A DNA stretch of 64,000 nt from the NCBI RefSeq assembly GCF_900091955.1, contig NZ_FMDF01000033.1, positions 1 to 64,000 of the forward strand, read 5' to 3'. Below the pieces are notes generated by a model. It did no database searches, was not told the origin of the DNA, and saw only the letters and a list, made by a program, of their open reading frames with translations. Within the stretch, counting starts at the first letter, position 1, and every line of letters starts with the position of its first letter. The stretch comes from Streptomyces sp. Ncost-T10-10d (lineage in GTDB: Bacteria; Actinomycetota; Actinomycetes; Streptomycetales; Streptomycetaceae). Shown piece by piece: positions 56,278 to 63,061 of the stretch. The position numbers and the translations under genes were made by a program.

Positions 56278-56320
56278 GCGCCCGGCAACCCGGAACAATC
56301 CCGGGGCGCCGGGCGCTTTT
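56278..56320 (+). terminator. Rho-independent terminator after the P450 gene
   Basis: GCGCCCGGC pairs with GCCGGGCGC across a 21-nt loop (which can form its own CCCGG/CCGGG stem), followed by TTTT. It lies 74 bp after the P450 stop, so P450 and rppA are probably separate transcription units. Confidence 0.7.
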
Positions 56321-56337
56321 CTGCACACCCGGCACCT

Positions 56338-56438
56338 TGCTGTGCCCTGCCGCGCACCCGACGCCCTGCTGTGCCCTGCCGCGCACCCGGCGCCCTGCTG
56401 TGCCCTGCCGCGCACCCGGCGCCCTGCGTTGCCCTGCG
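56338..56438. repeat. 29-bp tandem repeat, three units plus a partial
   Basis: Units at 56338-56366, 56367-56395 and 56396-56424 begin TGCTGTGCCCTGCCGCGCAC and differ by one base. A degenerate partial copy follows to 56438, and a weak related piece precedes. Unit length is not a multiple of three, and no gene covers it. Confidence 0.9.
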
Positions 56439-56732
56439 TGTCGGCTCGACATGCGGCCCCGATCCGCCTGCCGTAGCGTGATCCCGACGGCCATCCACCC
56501 AAGCCGTGGCGGATCAGTATCCGCCCACGAACGGCTAGCACTCAGTCTTCGACGGTCGGCCCGTCCGCGCCCGAATCAGGGGTACCGACCCCGGCGCAGG
56601 AATCCACCAAAGCTCTGCTTCGCGCGTCACCGCGCGTGCGGAGCCGTGGTGGCCACTCCCGCGTCGGCGAACACCCCGCCAACCGTTCCGGGCCCGGCGG
56701 TGTGGACCATAAAGTCCGCTAGGAGGAGTTCC

Positions 56733-57788
56733 ATGGCGGTTCTCTGCAAGCCGGCCATCGAGGTTCCCGAGTACGTCATCACCAACGAGGAAACTCTGGA
56801 GCTGGCCCGACGGTTGCACGGCGACCATCCGCAGATCGATCTGGTCCTTCGTCTGATCGAACATACCGGGGTGCAGAAACGGCACCTGATCCAGCCGATC
56901 GAGAAGGTGCTGCAGCACCCGGGCTTCGACGCCCGCAGCATCACCTACGAGCAGCAGACCAAGGCCAGGGTTCCGGCGGTGGTACGCCGGGCACTCGATC
57001 AGGCCCAACTGGAGCCGCGGCAGATCGACTTGATCGTCTACGTCTCCTGCACCGGCTTCATGATGCCTCCGCCGACCGCGTGGCTCATCGGCAAGATGGG
57101 CTTCCGGCCGGAGACACGACAGCTGCCGATCGCCCAACTGGGCTGCGCCGCGGGCGGCGCAGCCGTCAACCGGGCCCACGACTTCTGCACGGCGTACCCC
57201 GACGCCAATGTGCTGATCGTCGCCTGCGAGTTCTGCTCGCTGTGCTACCAGCCGACCGATCTGGGTGTCGGATCCCTGCTGTCCAACGGCCTGTTCGGCG
57301 ACGGCATAGCCTCCGTCGTGGTCCGGGGCAGGGGTGGCACCGGAGTCCGCCTGGAGAGCAACGGCTCGTACATCATCCCGGACACCGAGGACTGGATCTC
57401 CTACGCGGTCCGGTCCACCGGATTCCACTTCCAGCTCGACAAGCGTGTGCCAGGAACCATGGAGCCCCTCGCCCCGGCCCTGAACGCCCTCGCGGAGGAG
57501 CACCAGTGGAACGCCGGCAAGATGGACTTCTACATCATCCACGCGGGCGGTCCGCGCATCCTGGACGACCTGAGCCGCTTCCTCGACGTGCCGCCGGAAG
57601 CGTTCCGCTTCAGCCGCGCCACGCTCACCGAGTACGGCAACATAGCCAGCGCGGTGGTGCTCGACGCCCTTGGCCGCATGTTCGACGAGGCCTCGGCCCT
57701 TGAGGGCCACCGCGGCCTGATGGCGGGCTTCGGCCCCGGCATCACAGCCGAGATCTCCCTGGGCACCTGGACGACGGACTCCGAGTAG
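56733..57788 (+). CDS. rppA: 1,3,6,8-tetrahydroxynaphthalene synthase (type III PKS)
   Basis: It condenses five malonyl-CoA to 1,3,6,8-tetrahydroxynaphthalene, which oxidises to flaviolin. The 351-aa homodimeric ketosynthase has the catalytic Cys138 (QLGCAAGGAAV), His270 (YIIHAGGPRIL) and Asn303 (TEYGNIASAV) at the residue numbers known from S. griseus RppA, plus the family-specific Cys106 (SCTGFMMPP). ATG 56733 follows AGGAGGAG at ideal spacing. The upstream P450 is the likely tailoring enzyme leading to dimeric pigment. Confidence 0.95.
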   Translation: MAVLCKPAIEVPEYVITNEETLELARRLHGDHPQIDLVLRLIEHTGVQKRHLIQPIEKVLQHPGFDARSITYEQQTKARVPAVVRRALDQAQLEPRQIDLIVYVSCTGFMMPPPTAWLIGKMGFRPETRQLPIAQLGCAAGGAAVNRAHDFCTAYPDANVLIVACEFCSLCYQPTDLGVGSLLSNGLFGDGIASVVVRGRGGTGVRLESNGSYIIPDTEDWISYAVRSTGFHFQLDKRVPGTMEPLAPALNALAEEHQWNAGKMDFYIIHAGGPRILDDLSRFLDVPPEAFRFSRATLTEYGNIASAVVLDALGRMFDEASALEGHRGLMAGFGPGITAEISLGTWTTDSE

Positions 57789-57792
57789 GTTT

Positions 57793-57854
57793 CGGCCCGT
57801 CCGGCGCTTGTGGCCCCCGGTCCCTGCAGCCCGTCCGGCGTTCGAGGACCGGGG
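57793..57854. repeat. Two copies of a Streptomyces-type interspersed GC repeat
   Basis: CGGCCCGTCCGGCGCTTG (from 57793) and CAGCCCGTCCGGCGTTCG (from 57826) share a CCGTCCGGCG.TTG core directly after rppA. They resemble the three copies after the methyltransferase gene at 12610-12719. Confidence 0.65.
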
Positions 57855-57971
57855 TCCGGGGCGGGGCCCCAGTTCAGGGAAGGGGCGCGTGGTGGGGTGA
57901 AACCCCGCGCAGCGGTCCACCCCGCCACGCGCCCCACGCCCTTGTCAGTGCCGGGTGCCAGACTCGACAGC

Positions 57972-59666
57972 ATGACCGAACGATGGGCTCTGGCCACCAC
58001 GGAGACCGGCGGCGCCCTCCTCGCCCCGCTGGACTCCACCGGCCTGCCCACCGCCCCGGTCCTGACCGAACCCGACCTCGTGGAGGCGGTCCGCTCCCGC
58101 CCGGATGTCACACGCTGGGTCTGGCGGTCCACCGCCGAGATCTACCCGCGCCTGCTCGCGGCCGGCGTCCCCGTGGCCCGTTGTTACGACATCGAGGTCG
58201 CCGAGTCCCTCCTCCTCGCCCACGAGGGCCGTCTCGGCGAACCCCGTTCCGCAGCCGCCGCCCACGCCCGCCTGCGCAACGCCCCCGTACCCCCCGATCC
58301 GCCGCCCCGCTCCGCCGAGCCCGGCTCGCAGTCCTCCCTCTTCGAGCCGCAGTCCGGCACGGACCTGCCCTTCGACGACCTGCTCCAGGTGTACGCCGAC
58401 CAGCTCCGCCGCCACGACGCCACCGCGCACCCGGGCAGGATGCGCCTGCTGACGGCCGCCGAATCGGCCGGCATGCTGGTCGCCGCCGAGATGAACCGGT
58501 CAGGCCTCCCCTGGCGCGCCGACGTGCACCGGAACGTGCTCCACGAACTGCTCGGCGAGCGTTACGCGGGCGGCGGCGAGCCCCGCAGGCTGGCCGAGCT
58601 GGCCGACGAGGTGTCGGCCGCCTTCGGCAGACGGGTCCGTCCCGACCTCCCCGCCGACGTGGTGAAGGCGTTCGCACAGGCCGGCATCAAGGTCAAGTCC
58701 ACCCGGCGCTGGGAGCTGGAGGGGCTGGACCATCCGGCGGTGGAACCCCTCATCCAGTACAAGAAGCTGTACCGGATCTGGACGGCGCACGGCTGGAGCT
58801 GGCTCCAGGACTGGGTACGCGACGGCCGCTTCCGCCCCGAGTACCAGCCGGGCGGCACGGTCAGCGGCCGCTGGACGACCAACGGCGGAGGAGCGCTGCA
58901 GATCCCCAAGGTGATACGGCAGGCGGTCGTCGCGGACGAGGGCTGGCGCCTCGTCGTCGCGGACGCCGACCAGATGGAGCCCAGAGTGCTGGCCGCGATC
59001 TCCCGCGATCGCGGTCTGATGGAAGTGGCGGGCCATGACGGCGATCTCTATACGTCACTGTCGGACCGGGCCTTCCACGGCGACCGGGACCACGCCAAGC
59101 TGGCCCTGCTGGGCGCGGTCTACGGCCAGACCTCGGGCGACGGCCTGAAGAACCTGGCAGCCCTGCGCCGAAGGTTTCCGCTGGCCGTGGCCTACGTCGA
59201 CGATGCGGCAAAAGCGGGCGAGGAAGGACGTCTCGTACGGACGTGGCTGGGCCGGACCAGTCCGCCCGCGGCCGGGAGCGAGGAGGACGACGAGGCCGGC
59301 ATCCCGCAGGGGAGCGCGGAACAGCCCTCCGCCGAGGGCGAATTCACCCCTGGTTACGCATCGTCGAACGCCCGCGCGCGGGGCCGCTTCACCCGCAATT
59401 TCGTGGTGCAGGGCAGCGCCGCGGACTGGGCACTGCTGCTCCTGGCCGCCCTGCGCCGGTCGCTCGGCTCCGCCGGCCTCCGGGCCGAGTTGGTCTTCTT
59501 CCAGCATGACGAGGTGATTGTGCACTGTCCACAGGAGGAGGCAGAGGCGGTCGTGGAGGCGATCCGGGCGGCCGGTGACATGGCCGGGCGGACCGCCTTC
59601 GGCGATACGCCGGTGCGTTTTCCGTTCACGACGGCGGTGGTGGAGCGCTACTCGGACGCGAAGTAG
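57972..59666 (+). CDS. PolA-like DNA polymerase (exonuclease-like N-terminus)
   Basis: A 564-aa family A polymerase. Palm and finger motifs are intact: SGRWTTNGGGALQIPK, motif A VVADADQMEPRVLA (Asp, Gln, Glu and Arg kept), motif B RDHAKLALLGAVYG and motif C FFQHDEVIVHCP. There is no 5'-nuclease domain, and the first 200 residues are a short, diverged exonuclease-like region in which full DEDD motifs are not obvious. An Asp/Glu-rich insert (SEEDDEAG, about residues 437-455) interrupts the fingers/palm. It probably acts in repair or lesion processing rather than as the main Pol I. Confidence 0.88.
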   Translation: MTERWALATTETGGALLAPLDSTGLPTAPVLTEPDLVEAVRSRPDVTRWVWRSTAEIYPRLLAAGVPVARCYDIEVAESLLLAHEGRLGEPRSAAAAHARLRNAPVPPDPPPRSAEPGSQSSLFEPQSGTDLPFDDLLQVYADQLRRHDATAHPGRMRLLTAAESAGMLVAAEMNRSGLPWRADVHRNVLHELLGERYAGGGEPRRLAELADEVSAAFGRRVRPDLPADVVKAFAQAGIKVKSTRRWELEGLDHPAVEPLIQYKKLYRIWTAHGWSWLQDWVRDGRFRPEYQPGGTVSGRWTTNGGGALQIPKVIRQAVVADEGWRLVVADADQMEPRVLAAISRDRGLMEVAGHDGDLYTSLSDRAFHGDRDHAKLALLGAVYGQTSGDGLKNLAALRRRFPLAVAYVDDAAKAGEEGRLVRTWLGRTSPPAAGSEEDDEAGIPQGSAEQPSAEGEFTPGYASSNARARGRFTRNFVVQGSAADWALLLLAALRRSLGSAGLRAELVFFQHDEVIVHCPQEEAEAVVEAIRAAGDMAGRTAFGDTPVRFPFTTAVVERYSDAK

Positions 59667-59681
59667 GCCGCCACCTGCGGA

Positions 59682-59918
59682 TCACCCGCCGGAGCCGGGC
59701 GTACTCGGCCCCTTGGGCCCTCCGCTCCCCTGCTGTTCACCCGTATCCGGCCCCGGGGCAGGTCGTGCGCCCGGTCCGTCGTCGAACCCGGCCAGCCCGT
59801 GATCGTAGTGTGCGGGACGCAGATGCTGATGCCGATGCCTGGCGTTGAGCATGTGGATGACGAACGCTGCGATCGCGATCATCGCGAGGACGACCACGAC
59901 GGTGACCAGGGTGTCCAT
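59682..59918 (-). CDS. Small single-span membrane protein
   Basis: A 78-aa protein: MDTLVTVVVVLAMIAIAAFV forms one transmembrane helix at the N-terminus. A His/Arg-rich stretch (LNARHRHQHLRPAHYDHG) and a Gly/Pro-rich tail follow. The start has AGGGGG about 10 nt upstream. Convergent with the polymerase gene, with a 15-bp gap. Function unknown. Confidence 0.7.
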   Translation of the reverse strand: MDTLVTVVVVLAMIAIAAFVIHMLNARHRHQHLRPAHYDHGLAGFDDGPGARPAPGPDTGEQQGSGGPKGPSTPGSGG

Positions 59919-60522
59919 GCGGTACCGGCCCCCTTCGATGCGCAGGCCGACAAAGGCGGCTCACCGGGAGCCGTACACATCCAGGCTACTCCGCGGACCG
60001 GCGCCCGCCCCCGGACGGCGATCCCACCGCGTGCGCCCCACAAGGGCCCGGACCGCAGATGCTCCGGTCCGGGCCGAGCGCGGCGTGCGCCCCGCGAGGG
60101 GATTCCCCGGGGGCGCGCCCGCGCAGCGGGGGTACGCCTCCGCTGTGCTGCGTATCTACCCGCGTTCCCACAGCGCGGGACGTTCGGCGGTTCCCAGCCG
60201 ACGATGGCCGAGTGCGCCTGCAGACAGCGGTACGTGACCCCGCCGGAGTCACCCGGTTCGGCGCACACACGGGTGCGGGTGACCCCGGAGACGGTGCCCT
60301 CCTGGTAGGTGACGCTGGTGTTGCGCTGCTGGACCGTTCCGCAGTGCCGGCCGGTCGTCGAGCCCGAGCGGCAGACCGTCGATCCATCCAGCAGCTCGGT
60401 GGATCCGGTGACCGTCACATCGCCGTTGCCGTACCCGTTCACCAGGGCATGTGGCGTCCAGTTGGTGTTGGTGGCGACCACGGAGCTCCCCGTGCCGCCA
60501 CCCGCACCCATAGGTTCGTCCC
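59919..60522. other. Gene-poor stretch with protease remnant
   Basis: Apart from the streptogrisin-like remnant (60239-60490), this 604-bp stretch shows no supported gene. The 59919-60238 part is GC-rich, without a clear protein in any frame, terminator or repeat. It may be decayed 3' sequence of the protease gene or unrelated DNA. Confidence 0.55.
60239..60490 (-). pseudogene. Remnant of a streptogrisin-type serine protease
   Basis: An open minus-strand segment encodes TNTNWTPHALVNGYGNGDVT, then STVCRSGSTTGRHCGTVQQ and TRTRVCAEPGDSGG. These match the middle and catalytic-Ser region of secreted S1E proteases. The signal peptide, propeptide, and the domains with catalytic His and Asp are absent, because the adjacent phosphotransferase gene begins 33 bp away. 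After GDSGG the frame no longer resembles the family. It is a fragment truncated at both ends. Confidence 0.8.
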
Positions 60523-61203
60523 ATGCGAATAGGTGAGCTGCTGGGTGCCGGACGATCCGCCGATGTGTACGCGCTCGACGAGAAGTGGGTTCTGCGCCGC
60601 TACCGCGACGGCATGGACGCCACCCACGAGTGGACGGTCATGTCCTACCTCAGCGCCTACGGCTACCCGGTCCCCCAACTCGGCCCCCGTGACGCCGAGG
60701 CAGCCCCTTGCGACCTGGTACTGCAACGTCTGAGCGGCCCTACCATGCTGCAGTCCCTGCTCTCCGGGGATCTCTCCGCGACCGAGGCCGGCACCATGCT
60801 GGCCGGTCTCCTCACCGAACTGCACACCGTCCCCGCCCGGCTCTCCCCGCGCCCCGAGGACCGGATCCTCCATCTCGACCTGCACCCGGACAACGTGATG
60901 CTGACGGACCGGGGCCCGGTGGTGATCGACTGGACCGACACCGGGGAGGGCGTGCCGGCCGCGGACCGGGCCATGTCGGCCCTGATCCTCGCCCAGGTCG
61001 CGGTCGACGACCGTTCCCCCGCGTCGGCGGGGGCTCGCGCCCTGCTCGATGCCCTGTTGCCGCACTTCTCCGCCTCCGGCGGCATCCCCGACCGCCACCT
61101 CGCCGAAGCCGCCTCGCGTCGCGCGGCCAACCCGACGATGAGCCCTCACGAGGTGGCCCTCATCGGCCGGGCGACATCGCTGATCACCGAGTTGACGGAC
61201 TGA
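60523..61203 (+). CDS. Kinase-like phosphotransferase (APH/choline kinase superfamily)
   Basis: A 226-aa small protein-kinase-like fold enzyme: MRIGELLGAGRSADVYALDE is a glycine-rich loop, WVLRRYRDG gives the ATP-binding basic strand, HLDLHPDNVML is the catalytic loop and VVIDWTDTGEG the metal-binding motif. It may phosphorylate a small molecule such as an aminoglycoside or sugar; substrate not deducible. It begins next to the protease remnant. The start is MRIGELLG at ATG 60523. Confidence 0.87.
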   Translation: MRIGELLGAGRSADVYALDEKWVLRRYRDGMDATHEWTVMSYLSAYGYPVPQLGPRDAEAAPCDLVLQRLSGPTMLQSLLSGDLSATEAGTMLAGLLTELHTVPARLSPRPEDRILHLDLHPDNVMLTDRGPVVIDWTDTGEGVPAADRAMSALILAQVAVDDRSPASAGARALLDALLPHFSASGGIPDRHLAEAASRRAANPTMSPHEVALIGRATSLITELTD

Positions 61204-61336
61204 GCCCCCGCGAAGAGGGTGCTCGGTCCGGAACCCCGCTGATCGATGTCCGTGTTGAGGAGCACGACCAGGGAGCCCCGGCCGGTGGCGAGCACGCGGG
61301 CCCGGATACGCATGTCGTGCCGGCGACCCGCCGGAT

Positions 61337-62491
61337 TCAGCCCATGCCACCGGGGTGGAGGACGACCTTGGTCCAGCCGTCGTCCCGGCTGTCGAAGTGC
61401 TCGTAGCCCCGCGGCGCTTCCGAGAGCGGAAGCTCGTGGGAGACGATCCACGACGGCTCGGCCTTGCCCTGCTGGATGAGGTTGCACAGCTGGCGGTTGT
61501 AGGCCTTGACGTTGGCCTGGCCGGTACCCATCGACTGGCCCTTGAACCAGTACATGCCGTAGTCGAAGGCGATCTCTCCTTCGTCCTTGTAGAGCTTGTC
61601 CGGGCTGCCGGGGTCATGAGGGAAAAAGTCGCCGACCACGCCGATGGTGCCGGTGAACTTCACCGACTGCACCAGATTGTTCAGCGTCAGGTTCGGCTGC
61701 TCGTGCCCCTGGGCGTCATGTGCCTGGTAGCCCACGCACTCACAACCGCAGTCCGCACCCAGTCCGTTGGTGTGCTCGTTGATCTGATCGATCGGTGAGC
61801 CCTTGGAGTCGTCGATGGGGATGGCGCCGATCTCCTCCGCCAGACGCAGCCGGTCCGGGTGACGGTCGACAACCATCACCTCGGCGGCGCTCTTGAGTTT
61901 CGCCGACAGGGCGGCCATCAGGCCGACCGGCCCGGCACCGTAGATGACAACGGTCTCGCCCGGCCGCACACCCGCGAGTTCGGTGCAGTGCCAGCCGGTC
62001 GGGAAGACATCGGACAGCATCACGTAGTCGTTCTGCTTCTCCCGCGCCTCTTCCGGCAGCACCAGGCAGTTGGAGTCCCCGTACGGAACCCGCAGAAACT
62101 CCGCCTGCCCCCCGTTGTACGGGCCCATTCCCGCGAAGCCGTACGCGGCACCGGCCATCCTCGGATCCGTCGGCGTGGTCAGACAGAACGCCGTCAGCCC
62201 GTTGTCGCAGTTGCGGCAGAACCCGCAGCTGATGTTGAACGGCAAGCAGACCAGGTCCCCCACTCTCACCCGGTCCACGCCGTCACCGACCTCGATCACC
62301 TCACCCATGTTCTCGTGGCCCAGGACGCGCCCCGTCTCCATGTCGGTGCGCCCCTCGTACATGTGCAGGTCAGATCCGCAGATGTTCGTCGAGGTGATCC
62401 TGACCAGCACGTCCGTCGGCCGTTCGATCCTCGCGTCCGGCACGTCCTTGACGCTCACCGAACGCGGTCCGTCGTACACCAGTGCCTTCAT
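61337..62491 (-). CDS. Glutathione-independent formaldehyde dehydrogenase (zinc ADH family)
   Basis: A 384-aa zinc- and NAD-dependent dehydrogenase of the PFDH type. ITSTNICGSDLHMYEG and GHENMGEVIEVG are the catalytic zinc site, CGFCRNCDNGLTAFC the structural zinc Cys cluster, and VVIYGAGPVGLMAALSAKL the NAD fold. GPYNGGQAEFLRVPYGDSNCL and the C-terminal YWFKGQSMGTGQANVKAYNR are typical of formaldehyde dismutase/dehydrogenases. It oxidises formaldehyde to formate. ATG 62491 has GGAGG 7 nt upstream. It is preceded by a 377-bp region with GGATC repeats. Confidence 0.92.
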   Translation of the reverse strand: MKALVYDGPRSVSVKDVPDARIERPTDVLVRITSTNICGSDLHMYEGRTDMETGRVLGHENMGEVIEVGDGVDRVRVGDLVCLPFNISCGFCRNCDNGLTAFCLTTPTDPRMAGAAYGFAGMGPYNGGQAEFLRVPYGDSNCLVLPEEAREKQNDYVMLSDVFPTGWHCTELAGVRPGETVVIYGAGPVGLMAALSAKLKSAAEVMVVDRHPDRLRLAEEIGAIPIDDSKGSPIDQINEHTNGLGADCGCECVGYQAHDAQGHEQPNLTLNNLVQSVKFTGTIGVVGDFFPHDPGSPDKLYKDEGEIAFDYGMYWFKGQSMGTGQANVKAYNRQLCNLIQQGKAEPSWIVSHELPLSEAPRGYEHFDSRDDGWTKVVLHPGGMG

Positions 62492-62602
62492 GGAATTGCC
62501 TCCGCATTCCGCATTCCCCGATCGCGCCGTCTGCGCCCACCCCATCGAAAGGTCTGGCGAGGAGAACCGGCCACGCGAGGAAGGAAGGCATGCGCTGCCG
62601 TC

Positions 62603-62676
62603 GGATCCGGCGGATCCCCGGAACTCTGCGAATCCGGCGGAACTCCGGATCACTGGATCAGTTGGATCACCGGATC
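62603..62676. repeat. Regularly spaced GGATC repeats
   Basis: GGATC occurs at 62603, 62612, 62647, 62655, 62664 and 62672, with a GAATC variant at 62630. The spacing is close to 8-9 bp or twice that. The block lies about 112-185 bp upstream of the formaldehyde dehydrogenase start. Confidence 0.55.
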
Positions 62677-62826
62677 CGCACAAGCCGCGAGTCGCTGCTC
62701 CCGGTGGCGGTCGACCGCCTCGGACATATCGCTCTCGGGCGGGACTTGACGCCTCTTCCACCCTCCCACCGGGTCGCCTCATGTCAACCGGAGGCCGCGC
62801 GCGGGAGCGGTCGAGCAAGCGCATAG

Positions 62827-62862
62827 AAAAACCCCAGGTCACGGCGAGTGAGTCCTGGGGTT
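62827..62862 (-). terminator. Rho-independent terminator after tRNA-Thr
   Basis: On the minus strand AACCCCAGG pairs with CCTGGGGTT around an 18-nt loop, then TTT. It begins 7 nt after the tRNA 3' end. Confidence 0.8.
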
Positions 62863-62868
62863 GATCCG

Positions 62869-62942
62869 AGCCGCCTTCGGGATTCGAACCCGAGACCTAC
62901 GCATTACGAGTGCGTTGCTCTGGCCAACTGAGCTAAGGCGGC
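62869..62942 (-). tRNA. tRNA-Thr (anticodon CGU)
   Basis: A 74-nt cloverleaf: acceptor GCCGCCT/AGGCGGC, D arm with TAGCTCAGTTGG, anticodon stem ACGCA/TGCGT enclosing CTCGTAA (anticodon CGT, reading ACG), and T arm GGGTTCGAATCCC. The discriminator is T and CCA is not encoded. A terminator follows. Confidence 0.96.
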
Positions 62943-63061
62943 ACGCCCTGTCGCACCATGGTGCGATCAGCAGCGTCGCCAAGTCTACACAGTTTCCGGG
63001 GGTGCTCCGTACCAGCCTGGCTTTGGCCCGTTTCCGCAGGTCAGCGGGGCTCCGGATGGGA

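Larger units (their letters stand above)
56205..56732. other. P450-rppA intergenic region
   Basis: This 528-bp stretch holds a hairpin terminator (56278-56320), a 29-bp tandem repeat (56338-56438) and the rppA promoter/leader, including a strong AGGAGGAG before the rppA ATG. Open frames here are periodic products of the repeat and do not look like genes. Confidence 0.7.
62492..62868. other. Region between formaldehyde dehydrogenase and tRNA-Thr
   Basis: This 377-bp gap contains the dehydrogenase promoter region, a set of regularly spaced GGATC motifs (62603-62676) and the tRNA-Thr terminator (62827-62862). I see no gene in it. Confidence 0.6.

Noticed and set aside
56254..56541. Repeated-motif peptides in frames across the 29-bp tandem repeat
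   Set aside because: They arise because a 29-bp repeat rotates through all three frames. There is no start with a ribosome-binding site and no coding bias.
56530..56545. CTAGCACTCAG resembling a CIRCE/HrcA half-site upstream of rppA
   Set aside because: The inverted second half (GAGTGCTAA) is missing, so it is probably chance.
61204..61336. Possible short protein remnant on the minus strand between the phosphotransferase and formaldehyde dehydrogenase genes
   Set aside because: The peptide is short, has no recognisable family, and lacks a supported start or ribosome-binding site.
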